Positions 26,049 to 36,343 of a stretch of DNA of 64,000 nucleotides are shown here, in pieces. The position numbers and the translations under genes are program-made. Origin of the DNA: Yersinia aleksiciae. Its GTDB lineage: Bacteria > Pseudomonadota > Gammaproteobacteria > Enterobacterales > Enterobacteriaceae. Below the pieces are notes generated by a model that ran no database searches, had not been told where the DNA came from, and saw only the letters and a program-made list of their open reading frames with translations. The stretch lies in contig NZ_CP011975.1 of the NCBI RefSeq assembly GCF_001047675.1, positions 3,512,073 through 3,576,072 of the forward strand, written 5' to 3'. The number at the start of each line of letters is the position of its first letter. Within the stretch, counting starts at the first letter, position 1.

Positions 26049-26482
26049 CAACAGATATTACAACCATTTGGGATGTCGATCAGTCGCTGGGGGACTGGCG
26101 TACAGGAAACGGCGGTTTACTGGATGGTGATGATTTGCATACTGCCATCTTGCTGAGTTTATTCACTGATCGTTTGGCGCGGATGGATGATGCCATCGAC
26201 GGCGATGACCGCCGAGGCTGGTGGGGTGACACTGGGGCAGCATCACCCATAGGTTCGCGGCTTTGGTTGCTGCGGCGACAAAAACTCACCTCGCAAATTG
26301 CCATCAAAGCCGAGGATTATGCTGCGGAGGCGCTGGCCTGGCTGACGGAAGATGGTGTGGTGGCGGCAATCAGCACCCATGCCGAGATCGTCTACCCCAA
26401 CACACTGCGGCTGATGGTTGCTTACCACCAACCGGATAAAACCCAATCATCAGTTAAATTTTCATGGGTATGGGAGGAGTAA
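26045..26482 (+). CDS. Baseplate wedge protein, Mu gp46-like
   Basis: This 145-residue protein of the Mu gp46 family (T4 gp25-like position) connects baseplate and sheath. Conserved features include TTIWDVDQSLGDW, LHTAILLSLFTDRLA, GWWGDTGAASPIGSRLWLL, AEDYAAEALAWL. It overlaps gp45 by four bases and is four bases from gp47. Confidence 0.92.
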   Translation: MTTDITTIWDVDQSLGDWRTGNGGLLDGDDLHTAILLSLFTDRLARMDDAIDGDDRRGWWGDTGAASPIGSRLWLLRRQKLTSQIAIKAEDYAAEALAWLTEDGVVAAISTHAEIVYPNTLRLMVAYHQPDKTQSSVKFSWVWEE

Positions 26483-26485
26483 TTC

Positions 26486-27622
26486 ATGCCATTTAATCGA
26501 CCCACATTAAGCGAGTTACGGCAACGGAATCAGTCATATATCCAATCGGAGCTGAAGACTGGCGGCAATTTACTGCGTTTTTCTAATATCGGCGTGATTA
26601 GCGATGCGGACGCCGGGATGGCACATCTGCATTACGGCTATCTGGATTACATTGCCCTACAGGCCACGCCTTACCATGCAACAGATGAATATCTTGCTGC
26701 CTGGGCGGCGCTCAAAGATGTTTATCGTAAAGCTGCGACACCAGCCCGTGGTGCGCAAATTCGTTTCAGTGGCATTGCTGGTCGAATCATTCCGGCAGGT
26801 CGGTTACTCAATCGAGCGGACGGCTATCAGTACCGGTTGGATAATGAGGTCAAAATCGCCGCTGATGGCAACGTATTTGGCGAAATTACTGCTGTTTTAC
26901 CCAGCCCGCTGGATGATGCGACTGGTGGTGGTAACCGTGGTAACAGCGCGGTAGGGGCAGTATTGACACTGGATATCGCCATCGAGGGGGTGCAGGCCAC
27001 GGCGACGGCGCTGACCCATATCAGTGGCGGTGCAGATATTGAATCCGAAGATGCATTTCGCTCCCGTATGTTATTGGCCTACCAAAATGTTCCGCAAGGG
27101 GGCAATGACACCGATTATCAATCTTGGGCACTGGCCGTGCCGGGTGTCACCCGATGCTGGGTTAAGCGGCGCTTGATGGGGGCTGGCAGTGTCGGGGTGT
27201 ACATCATGTGTGATGATAATGACCACGATGGCTTCCCACAGGGCAGCGACGGTATTTCATCGCTGGAAACGTGGGGAGCGGTAAAAGCCACGGGGGATCA
27301 GGGGAGGGTAGCGGACAGTATTTATCGGGAACAACCGATTATTGCCTTGGTGTATGTGTGTGCGCCTATCGCACAACCCATTGATTTTATTATTAGTGGC
27401 ATCCCTTCTGCTGACAGTGAAACTACCGCCGCCATCAATGCGGCGATTGACGAAGTCTTCTTCACTGAAGGTGAACCCGGCGGCAAAATCCTCTGGTCAT
27501 CGCTGCTACTGGCTATCGGCGAAGTGGCCGGAACCAGCGGTTTCATTATGCAATCTCCGGCGACTAATATTGAGCTACAAACCGGCAAACTCCCCGTCAG
27601 GGGTACAGTGAGCTACTTATGA
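26486..27622 (+). CDS. Baseplate J-like protein, Mu gp47
   Basis: This 378-residue protein of the baseplate J/gp47 family is a main wedge component. Signatures seen are MPFNRPTLSELRQRNQSYI at the start, ATDEYLAAWAALKDV, LTHISGGADIESEDAFRSRM, YQNVPQGGNDTDYQSWAL and VTRCWVKRRLMGAGSVGVY. It ends overlapping the gp48 start (ATGA). Length is normal for the family. Confidence 0.94.
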   Translation: MPFNRPTLSELRQRNQSYIQSELKTGGNLLRFSNIGVISDADAGMAHLHYGYLDYIALQATPYHATDEYLAAWAALKDVYRKAATPARGAQIRFSGIAGRIIPAGRLLNRADGYQYRLDNEVKIAADGNVFGEITAVLPSPLDDATGGGNRGNSAVGAVLTLDIAIEGVQATATALTHISGGADIESEDAFRSRMLLAYQNVPQGGNDTDYQSWALAVPGVTRCWVKRRLMGAGSVGVYIMCDDNDHDGFPQGSDGISSLETWGAVKATGDQGRVADSIYREQPIIALVYVCAPIAQPIDFIISGIPSADSETTAAINAAIDEVFFTEGEPGGKILWSSLLLAIGEVAGTSGFIMQSPATNIELQTGKLPVRGTVSYL

Positions 27623-28215
27623 GCCGCTATTCTGTCAGTGAATATACCGGGGCATTACAGGCATTAATGCCGATGGGTTTAGTTTGGCCACGGCAACCCG
27701 ATGGGATACAGACCGAGGTGCTGCGAGCGCTGGCCAATGCCTATCAGCGCAGTGATGAGGAGGCTCAGGATCTTCTGACGGCTGCATTCCCGGCAACGGC
27801 GACCGCCATGCTGCCGGAGTGGGAGGCCACTGTAGGGTTGCCGGATCTGTGCGCTATCGGCGAAGTTGACAGCATGATCCAGCGCCAACGGGCCGTGGTG
27901 TCGAAATTGTTTGGTATCGGCGGGCAGTCAGCGGCCTATTTTATCCGCGTGGCAATGGCGTTGGGCTATGCCATTACCGTTACTCAATATCGGCAAGCCT
28001 GCGCCGGTATGGCAGTTTGCCGTGATGCACTCAACGGCGAAGATTGGCCATTTAGCTGGTTGATTACCGCACCGGAAACCACGATTCATGAGGCCCAGTG
28101 TGGCTTGAGCTATTGTCGCGACCCGCTGCGTTCATGGGGCAATAAACAACTGGAGTGCCGTATGGCGGTATTAAATCCCTCTCATGGCATTCTGAAGTTC
28201 GGCTATATCAATTAA
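27619..28215 (+). CDS. Tail protein, Mu gp48-like
   Basis: This 198-residue protein of the DUF2313/gp48 family acts at the baseplate periphery, where fibres attach (T4 gp53/P2 gpI-like position). It starts MSRYSVSEYTGALQALMP, then WPRQPDGIQ. It carries the typical LPEWEATVGLPDLC and IQRQRAVVSKLFGIGGQSAA. A C-terminal cluster of cysteines (QACAGMAVC, HEAQCGLSYC) is usual in this family. Confidence 0.9.
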   Translation: MSRYSVSEYTGALQALMPMGLVWPRQPDGIQTEVLRALANAYQRSDEEAQDLLTAAFPATATAMLPEWEATVGLPDLCAIGEVDSMIQRQRAVVSKLFGIGGQSAAYFIRVAMALGYAITVTQYRQACAGMAVCRDALNGEDWPFSWLITAPETTIHEAQCGLSYCRDPLRSWGNKQLECRMAVLNPSHGILKFGYIN

Positions 28216-28281
28216 TTAACCCTATCCATTCCCCAAGTACTGAGGGGACATTTATATCGCTTTAATCAGTGAGGTTTTACT

Positions 28282-29334
28282 ATGCAAAAAATTGGAGATA
28301 TTCCTAATACACGCGCCGACATTAATGGCGAATTTACCGACGGTAACGTCGCCGGAGGCGTTCCCCCAACGATATTACCTGCAGAATGGTTTAATACATT
28401 GCAGCGGGAGTTAATTAATGTTGTTCAAGACGGCGGCTTAACATTAGACCCCAACGATGATACTCAGATATTGGCGGCACTGAAAAAACTCTTCTTGCAG
28501 TCAGATAATAACTTATCTGAGATAAAGGCCGCTGGCCCAACAGCTATTGCTGCGGCGCAGGATAATTTAGGTTTGAGTGATGCCGCACACTTACCGCAGT
28601 TGACAGGTATTGTTGGCACCTCACGGAATGCACGAATGAGTATTGCAACTGCATCAGCTACTGCGATATTTACCGCTGATGAGTTGATAGTGCAGGCTGC
28701 ATTAGGTGGGCGGCAATATAAACTGGCTAATTTCAATAAAACGATAAATTTATCCAGCACTGGCGCGGGTGGCATGGATGTAGGTGCTGCCCCTGCTAGT
28801 GGTTACGTGGCGTTATATGCGATTTATAACCCGGCTACTCAAGTATCAGCATTACTTGCGGTTAATGCTACATTAGTGGCTGCGTCAGAAATTTATGGTG
28901 GTGTTAACATGCCGGCGGGCTACACGGCATCAGCGCTTATATCAGTTTGGGGGACTTCTTCATCTCAATTTAAAATCGGCTATCAATTTGATCGACATAT
29001 CACTATCGTCACAACAAACATTTATACAACAACATCAGGCACAACAGTCCAAACATCAATAAACTTGGCTAGTGCCATCCCACTAAATACAAATAGTGTT
29101 GATATGTTATTAGTAGTGGGTCAAACGGTCTCCGGAAGTGGTGTTGGGCTTAACCTTTATTCATCATCTAATGGCATTGGTCAGATCGGTGTAACAGCGT
29201 CGGTAAGCGGTCAAACATCGTCAGGATCAATTTCTGGAACTATGCCCGTAATTGAAGCGCAAAAATTTTATTTTGCCATGAATAACACTGCAACTGGCCA
29301 ATATTATATTAACTGCCGTGGCTATGACTTCTAA
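28282..29334 (+). CDS. Tail fibre / receptor-binding protein
   Basis: This 350-residue protein sits in the fibre position. The N-terminal attachment part (MQKIGDIPNTRADINGEFTD, PTILPAEWFNTLQRELINVV) is common to many prophage fibres. A shift to serine/threonine/alanine-rich beta sequence follows (about 120-340). The last part ends YINCRGYDF. The fibre decides which bacteria are bound and killed. It lacks the collagen-like repeats of longer fibres. The C-terminal half is more A/T-rich than the baseplate genes, as expected for a swapped receptor domain. Confidence 0.85.
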   Translation: MQKIGDIPNTRADINGEFTDGNVAGGVPPTILPAEWFNTLQRELINVVQDGGLTLDPNDDTQILAALKKLFLQSDNNLSEIKAAGPTAIAAAQDNLGLSDAAHLPQLTGIVGTSRNARMSIATASATAIFTADELIVQAALGGRQYKLANFNKTINLSSTGAGGMDVGAAPASGYVALYAIYNPATQVSALLAVNATLVAASEIYGGVNMPAGYTASALISVWGTSSSQFKIGYQFDRHITIVTTNIYTTTSGTTVQTSINLASAIPLNTNSVDMLLVVGQTVSGSGVGLNLYSSSNGIGQIGVTASVSGQTSSGSISGTMPVIEAQKFYFAMNNTATGQYYINCRGYDF

Positions 29335-29343
29335 GGAGTAACT

Positions 29344-29529
29344 ATGCTTGTTCAATTTTCAGATTCAAAGAAAACACAAATCATTGCTTATATGGCAGGG
29401 CCGCAAGATCCAGATGATTTCCCTAATCAGGGAGAGGTTGAAGTCGATGATCCTAAATGGGTGGTTTTCTATGATAAGGTACATATGTGGCTCGATCGGC
29501 TGCCTGAGCCGATAACATCTAAACGTTAA
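29344..29529 (+). CDS. Small fibre-associated protein
   Basis: This 61-residue protein starts nine bases after the fibre, with AAGGAG upstream. MLVQFSDSKKTQIIAYM and DDPKWVVFYDKVHMWLDRLP resemble small proteins often found after prophage fibre genes. It may assist fibre folding, but the function is not established. It is the last gene of the tail locus. Confidence 0.65.
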   Translation: MLVQFSDSKKTQIIAYMAGPQDPDDFPNQGEVEVDDPKWVVFYDKVHMWLDRLPEPITSKR

Positions 29530-29652
29530 AATGAATGGCCGCTGATTTGCGGCCATAAATTCGCTACCCCATAGCAATAGCCCTCTCGTTACTCCCCCCG
29601 TTTCATGCTAAATTCACGTATCTAAGGTCATGGCATCGTTTCAGGTATCAGT

Positions 29653-30393
29653 ATGTTTACATATAAAGAAATATCGGCGCTAAACGAACTGGAATTGATC
29701 GTTTATAACTACATCATAAAAAATACCGACAAAGTGATGTATATGACCATCAGAGAACTGGCTGATGCTGCTGGCGTCTCTACCACCACGGTTTTGCGTT
29801 TCTGCAAGAAAATGAATTGTGATGGTTACTCTGAATTTCGAGTTCGTTTTAAACTCTATTTAGAACACGATGAAAAACCCCCAGTCAGTTTTGGTATCAG
29901 TGAAATAATTAGCTATTTTAAAAGCATTAATAATAGTGAATTTGATGAATTACTTGATACGGCAGCGGCACAAATAGTTGCATCGAATAGAGTTATATTT
30001 GTTGGCATCGGCACCTCAGGTGCATTAGGGAAATATAGTGCACGTTTCTTCTCTAATATCGGTAAGTTCAGCACGTATATTGATGACCCTTATTATCCTA
30101 TCAACAGTGATATGTATCAGGACGCCATTGCTATCATCCTCTCGGTGTCCGGTGAAACAGAAGAGATCATCCGCATTGCTAACCAGTTTAGCCTGCATAA
30201 ATGTAAAATAATCAGCCTGACCAACAGTGAAAACTCGACCTTGGCTAAAATGGCTGACCTTAATATCTCCTACCATATGCCACCTATTATCCTTGAAGGA
30301 CACTATAATATTACCACCCAGATTCCGGTGTTATATATTATTGAAACCATTGGCAAGAAACTCCCGCAAATAACTCATAAGAAAACACCCTAA
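29653..30393 (+). CDS. RpiR/MurR-family transcriptional regulator
   Basis: This 246-residue regulator has an N-terminal RpiR helix-turn-helix (about 30-60, TIRELADAAGVSTTTVLRFC) and a C-terminal SIS sugar-phosphate-binding domain (about 105-235, RVIFVGIGTSGALGKYSARF, VSGETEEIIRIANQ, KIISLTNSENSTLAKM). It probably senses a phosphorylated sugar and controls the adjacent PTS permease and phospho-beta-glucosidase, transcribed in the same direction after a terminator. Confidence 0.88.
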   Translation: MFTYKEISALNELELIVYNYIIKNTDKVMYMTIRELADAAGVSTTTVLRFCKKMNCDGYSEFRVRFKLYLEHDEKPPVSFGISEIISYFKSINNSEFDELLDTAAAQIVASNRVIFVGIGTSGALGKYSARFFSNIGKFSTYIDDPYYPINSDMYQDAIAIILSVSGETEEIIRIANQFSLHKCKIISLTNSENSTLAKMADLNISYHMPPIILEGHYNITTQIPVLYIIETIGKKLPQITHKKTP

Positions 30394-30407
30394 AACAGGG
30401 TGTTTTT
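30382..30407 (+). terminator. Intrinsic terminator of the RpiR gene
   Basis: AACACCCT and AGGGTGTT arms with a 5-base loop and a run of T's. The stem overlaps the stop codon. The downstream PTS gene thus needs its own promoter. Confidence 0.88.
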
Positions 30408-30560
30408 TACATGTAACATATTCCAAAACGCGATTTTTGTTATATCGTGACTTCGTTTTTCTTTTTGCTAAACTCCATTCTGCGTCAAATAAAAATACTA
30501 ATAATAAGTCAATAACGTTCTGCTTATCTTATACTCAGTACTCGCGACAGGAGATTAATA

Positions 30561-32096
30561 ATGGCAATTGATTACGCATTGACCGCACAGGAAATTATTA
30601 AATATATTGGCGGTGATAATAATGTGATTACTGTCACACATTGTGCGACACGTTTACGTTTTATATTGAAAGATAATAAAATTGTCGACAAAGAACGGTT
30701 AAATCGCGTTAAGGGTGTCATTACCGTGATTGAAGCCGGTGGGCAAATGCAGGTGGTGATCGGTAATCACGTCGGCGATGCCTATAGGCACGTTACCGAT
30801 TTGATTAATATCGATGAAAGCGCCCCAGTTGCTGCGCCCAAGGTGGGTATTGTTAGCCGCCTGATGGATATCATCTCCAGTATCTTCGCCCCCTTTCTTT
30901 ATCCGTTGGCTGCCTGCGGTATCTTGCAGGGGATTATCTCCTTTCTTGCCGCGATCGGCTGGATGGATGCGGCGAGCGGAACCTACCGTATTCTGAATTT
31001 TGTTTCGTGGACCGGTTTTACATTCTTGCCGGTGATGGTGGCCTTTACCGCCGCGAAAAAATTCAATGTTAATCCCTTTACCGCCGTTATTACTGCCTGT
31101 GCGCTGATCAGCCCCGATTATATGAATATGCTGACGGCCAATAAAATCACTACGGTGAATTCAGCGGACCCAACTGTTCAGCAACTGATGCATGAAGCTG
31201 TGAATAATCCACAGGTCGCCCATATTCTGAACACCATTGCCGGTATTCCGTTGTCATCTCCGACCTTGGATTTCTTCGGCATTCCCGTGCAATACCTGAG
31301 TTATACCGCCTCGGTTATCCCGATCATTTTGATGGTCTGGGCAATGTCTTATGTGCAGCGATTCTTCGAACGCATCTTACCGATGGTGGTGCGTAACCTG
31401 TTCACCCCGATGTTCTGTATCGCCATTATGGTGCCACTAACACTGCTGGTTTTCGGCCCGATCGGTAACCTGATTGGGGGGGCCATTGGTGGTGTTTACA
31501 ATACGCTTTACAACCTTAGCCCAGCCATTGCAGGCTTTATGGTCGGGGCCTTCTGGCAGCCATTGGTCACCTTGGGTGTTCATTGGGGGATTACGCCAGT
31601 CACGGTCGGCAACTACGCGACACTGGGTTATGACACCTTTACCGGCCTGCAAGCCTCCGCGGTCTTTGCCATGGCGGGCACCATGTTTGGCGTTTACTTA
31701 AAAACCCGTAACCGCGAAATGAAAGGTATTTCACTGTCGGCAGGTATCACGGCATTGTTCGGGATTACCGAACCGGCAATTTACGGCGTAGCGTTACGGT
31801 TGAAAAAACCGTTCTTGTGCAGTTGTGCCGCGGGTGGGATCGGCGGGGCGATTGCCGGTTCATTTAATGCCGTGTCGTGGAGTTACTGCTTACCGGGTAT
31901 TGCGGTACTGCCGGTCTTCTTTAAAGAAGGGCATATGACACAGTTCCTCGGATTCCTGCTGTCTATCACAGTGGCATTCGTCTTAGGTGCCGTTTTCACC
32001 TGGTTAGTTGGTTTTACTGATGAGCCAGAGAGCACGGAGCAAAGCACCAAAGCACCTGAAATGCCGATGGCTCAGGCGCAGATGAATCAGGGCTAA
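30561..32096 (+). CDS. PTS beta-glucoside-type permease EIIBC
   Basis: This 511-residue permease imports and phosphorylates a beta-glucoside. The N-terminal IIB domain (1-85) has the phospho-Cys C28 in VTHCATRLRF. The IIC domain (about 105-470) has roughly ten membrane segments, and the motif GITEPAIYG is typical of sugar-binding IIC. No IIA domain is fused, so phosphate must come from a IIA encoded elsewhere, such as Crr. It is paired with the phospho-beta-glucosidase that would split the imported sugar. GACAGGAG lies before the ATG. Confidence 0.92.
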   Translation: MAIDYALTAQEIIKYIGGDNNVITVTHCATRLRFILKDNKIVDKERLNRVKGVITVIEAGGQMQVVIGNHVGDAYRHVTDLINIDESAPVAAPKVGIVSRLMDIISSIFAPFLYPLAACGILQGIISFLAAIGWMDAASGTYRILNFVSWTGFTFLPVMVAFTAAKKFNVNPFTAVITACALISPDYMNMLTANKITTVNSADPTVQQLMHEAVNNPQVAHILNTIAGIPLSSPTLDFFGIPVQYLSYTASVIPIILMVWAMSYVQRFFERILPMVVRNLFTPMFCIAIMVPLTLLVFGPIGNLIGGAIGGVYNTLYNLSPAIAGFMVGAFWQPLVTLGVHWGITPVTVGNYATLGYDTFTGLQASAVFAMAGTMFGVYLKTRNREMKGISLSAGITALFGITEPAIYGVALRLKKPFLCSCAAGGIGGAIAGSFNAVSWSYCLPGIAVLPVFFKEGHMTQFLGFLLSITVAFVLGAVFTWLVGFTDEPESTEQSTKAPEMPMAQAQMNQG

Positions 32097-32125
32097 AATC
32101 GATTTCATCCTCAGGCGGGTAATGA

Positions 32126-33622
<1,497 letters not shown>

Positions 33623-33639
33623 ATCGAAAGGTTGAGTCA

Positions 33640-33680
33640 TGTGTCATTCCTCTTTTTAAATACTTTAGCGGAATGACACA
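33640..33680 (+). terminator. Inverted repeat after bglA
   Basis: TGTGTCATTCC and GGAATGACACA separated by 19 bases form a hairpin 17 bases after the bglA stop. There is no long T tract. It probably ends or protects the mRNA, and marks the left edge of the accessory region. Confidence 0.5.
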
Positions 33681-33719
33681 GAATTTCTAATACTCCCATC
33701 CGACGACTTCAACCAATAC

Positions 33720-33872
33720 TTACGATTGCTGGAAAAACTGACTGTCGAGATAGTTCTCAATGCTGAATTGACAGTTCATCGTGTAGTCCCTCCGGTTTTT
33801 AGTACCATCGACAATTTTTTTATCTGCGCAATCAACAACTACGGTCGTGCCGTTTGGCAAAATCGGCTCCAT
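33720..33872 (-). pseudogene. Fragment of an S24 phage-repressor domain
   Basis: On the minus strand, MEPILPNGTTVVVD followed by KKIVDG matches the start of the catalytic domain of LexA/CI-type repressors, where GxSMEP precedes. Here the frame upstream reads GNKMEP, so the catalytic Ser is replaced by Lys. After about 24 residues the similarity ends and a stop follows at residue 51. It is best explained as a decayed prophage repressor. Confidence 0.5.
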
Positions 33873-33969
33873 CTTATTCCCATTGTTTGGAAAACAAAGG
33901 ACACTCTCTCTGAACGCCCATGAAACAATAATTCTTGGGCTAATCTACTGCTTCATAAGTTATCGCCAT

Positions 33970-34054
33970 TTTACTGCGGAATTATTATGTTCACTAAGTT
34001 TGGGCTACTTTTTTATCGTGGTGATATTGCAGGATTAGTGCAGTTAAATCGTCA
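33970..34054 (-). pseudogene. Truncated copy of the nearby XRE regulator
   Basis: About 85 bases resemble 35310-35395, the end of the XRE gene. Both encode DDL(T/A)ALILQYH. This copy ends early (KKVAQT, stop) and has no helix-turn-helix part. The two copies flank the secreted glycosidase-like gene, suggesting a duplication or an insertion event. Confidence 0.65.
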
Positions 34055-34065
34055 GCTAATGATAA

Positions 34066-35034
34066 CTATTTATTCACCTCATTCACCAACCAAGGCGACT
34101 TTGTACTCCAGAAAATAATGTCGGCACCGAGATAGTTTTCAGCGAACTCGACAAACTCAGCTTTGCTAAATGGCTTGCCGGTATTTTGGTTGGTGTAGGT
34201 CAACGTCGGTTCTTGCACCGCCATGGCGACAAGCGGTAGCTTATTCTTATATTTGTTAAAGTACTGATAGGAGTTCTTCATTTGCTCCTTGCGGTTGGGA
34301 ACGATATCTGGACCGCCGAGGCCGATATTATGAGCGCTGGCAAATTTGAATAACCGCCCCATATAATTGTGGTCATTGTTCCATTCGCACGGCCAGAAAT
34401 TCACATATTGCACTAGGTGTGATTTTGGGAAAACCTTTCGCGCAAAGGCAAGATTTTCCATTTCGCTGGTGAAATATTTCTCGCAGGAAAACCCTTTAGG
34501 CAGCTTCTTCTTATCCAAGTCAATGGCGGTTTCGGGGAGGTTTACACCGTAGACTCGACCATCAAAACGCTTTGCAAGTGCAGCCAATAGAGCTTGATAA
34601 CGTTGGCGCACGGCAGGATTCCACTGCTGTGCCACCCAGCCGTGACCGATAGGTTTTCCCTCGCCCGGATTGTCGAATTGCGGCGATATACCCCCGTTAT
34701 AGATCACATCATTCATAAGATAATCAGGAACGTACCGCGCTTCCTGCTCGAAAAACCGATCCTGAATCTGGATGAAAAGTTCTTTATTCATTGTGGTGAG
34801 GCGCGCTAGATCCTTCTCAATCTGCGAGAAGTCGTATTTGCCCTTTTCGGGTTCGAGCGAACGCCAATTGTAGACGATCTGCGCACCACATATATCGCTA
34901 CGCTCCAAAATAGCGGATGCTGCTTCGAGGCCGCCGGAGCTGGTATAGACGAAGTTCTCTGGTGTTTTAGCGAAGGCTGGTAATGTCGCAGCAAACAGTG
35001 TGGCCGCGAGGGTAAGTCTAAATGTGATGGTCAT
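34066..35034 (-). CDS. Secreted protein with glycoside-hydrolase-like (clan A) fold
   Basis: This 322-residue protein has a signal peptide (cleavage after PAFA near 22). The segment VYNWRSLEPEKGKYDFSQI is typical of TIM-barrel glycosidases (GH5/GH42-like), where WxxLEPxxGxYDF marks the second strand. E168 in VNLPET and E275 in AVQEPTL are placed as an acid/base and nucleophile pair would be. I cannot name the family or substrate. It stands alone between two copies of a regulator fragment in a region of mobile character, so acquisition by transfer is likely. Confidence 0.6.
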   Translation of the reverse strand: MTITFRLTLAATLFAATLPAFAKTPENFVYTSSGGLEAASAILERSDICGAQIVYNWRSLEPEKGKYDFSQIEKDLARLTTMNKELFIQIQDRFFEQEARYVPDYLMNDVIYNGGISPQFDNPGEGKPIGHGWVAQQWNPAVRQRYQALLAALAKRFDGRVYGVNLPETAIDLDKKKLPKGFSCEKYFTSEMENLAFARKVFPKSHLVQYVNFWPCEWNNDHNYMGRLFKFASAHNIGLGGPDIVPNRKEQMKNSYQYFNKYKNKLPLVAMAVQEPTLTYTNQNTGKPFSKAEFVEFAENYLGADIIFWSTKSPWLVNEVNK

Positions 35035-35310
35035 GATGTCTCCCTTGTTGGGTTTCGGTGATGGTTGACCAAAGCAATTAGCTAGCCTCTTTTTATGCGT
35101 GAAACAACCCGATAGGACATTAATTCAGGAGTCAGGTGCGGGGCATTATGGTCGTTTAATTGCTTAGATAAGTATGCAATGAAAATGACGGTTTCTTTCT
35201 AAGGTGTTTACCTTATTTACTGTTGCCAGATCTCACAGACAAAAATGCCTTTAATAGATTGGTTTTTGTATAGATATTGAGTCGGCGTGATCGCTTCACA
35301 AATCCTTGCT

Positions 35311-35598
35311 TTACTGCGGAATTATCATGATCACTGAATTGGGATGGCTTTTCTTATAGCGGTGATATTGCAGGATTAGCGCGGCTAAATCGTCATCAAC
35401 CGCGTAGAAATAGGCTTCGGGAACATCTAGCACTTCTGCAAATTGGTGCACAAGTTTAAAATTTGGTTCGTTAATCTCCCTTTCATACTGACTAACGCGA
35501 GAACTGGCGGATTCTTCATCAATACCCGCACGATGCCCTAATTCTGCTTGAGTCAGCAGTGCATTTACCCTTGCTAATCTTAATCGTTTACCTATCAC
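35311..35598 (-). CDS. XRE-family transcriptional regulator
   Basis: This 95-residue regulator has a full N-terminal helix-turn-helix (about 1-65: RLRLARVNALLTQAELGHRA, SRVSQYEREINEPNFKLV) and a short acidic then basic tail. It is divergent from the Nlp-like gene, with a palindrome in between that could be its operator. A truncated relative of its 3' end lies 1.3 kb away. Confidence 0.85.
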   Translation of the reverse strand: MIGKRLRLARVNALLTQAELGHRAGIDEESASSRVSQYEREINEPNFKLVHQFAEVLDVPEAYFYAVDDDLAALILQYHRYKKSHPNSVIMIIPQ

Positions 35599-35718
35599 AC
35601 AACCACCTGACTATCATTCCCTTGGTGACTGATTATCTCTTTTTATTACAGTTTCAACTTAAAGGATTTCTTTCTTTATAAAAGAAAATCTTTAATTAAG
35701 GTTGTTTTTTAACCTATA

Positions 35719-35735
35719 TTCAAGTAATACTTGAA
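35719..35735. promoter_or_regulatory. Palindrome between divergent regulators
   Basis: TTCAAGTAATACTTGAA: seven-base arms and three-base centre, 31 bases before the Nlp-like start. A likely operator for one of the two flanking regulators. Confidence 0.5.
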
Positions 35736-35766
35736 TTCCCACAGGATGACTTGATAAGGAGTGTCT

Positions 35767-36048
35767 ATGAAATCTAACCGACAAATTCAGAAAGAAGATT
35801 GGCACGCCGCAGATATTCTGTCTGCCTTGAAGAAGCGGGGTAAGAGCTTGTCTGGTGTTTCCAGAGCTGCGGGGCTGTCATCTGCTACTTTGACTAATGC
35901 ACTGAAGCGCCCTTGGCCAAAAGGGGAGTGGTTGATTGCAGATGCTCTGGAGATCCATCCCGCCGAGATCTGGCCGAGTCGCTATTATGATGGCGATGGG
36001 AGGCTTATTGATCGCAAGAAAAGAATCAGAGGGAAGCAGTCGGAGTAA
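35767..36048 (+). CDS. Ner/Nlp-like DNA-binding protein
   Basis: This 93-residue protein of the Ner family (Mu Ner, E. coli Nlp/SfsB) has the core EDWHAADILSALKKRGKSLS, RAAGLSSATLTNALKRPWPK and IADALEIHPAEIWPSRY. Nlp proteins are regulators thought to derive from phage Ner. The ATG at 35767 has AAGGAG six bases upstream. The GTG two codons before is less likely. Confidence 0.9.
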   Translation: MKSNRQIQKEDWHAADILSALKKRGKSLSGVSRAAGLSSATLTNALKRPWPKGEWLIADALEIHPAEIWPSRYYDGDGRLIDRKKRIRGKQSE

Positions 36049-36343
36049 TGTGAATATTGTTTTGCACATCAATACATAAATCGATGCTGTTTCAGTATTT
36101 CCGTGCGGATGGGCTCCCATCGACGTGAAACTGCATGTCATCTAGACCGATAGCAGCTATTAGACGGCATATTAGGTTATGTCCTGTGCGCTAATTTTTA
36201 CATCGGTACTAACAATTAATCCCTCTCATCTCGTTGATCTGCTGGTTAAATAGGGATCTTCCTCTGTTGCGGTGACGTGTTTGCACATCAAACTCATTGA
36301 ATATAACATCGGGGTGCACATACCTTTCTTTGGGATTTTGAAT

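Noticed and set aside
15757..29529. A complete prophage.
   Set aside because: No head, terminase, portal, integrase or replication gene is visible, so only a tail-type particle is supported.
33726..33923. A 65-residue plus-strand reading frame after bglA.
   Set aside because: It has no ribosome site or domain. The opposite strand carries a recognisable S24 repressor fragment.
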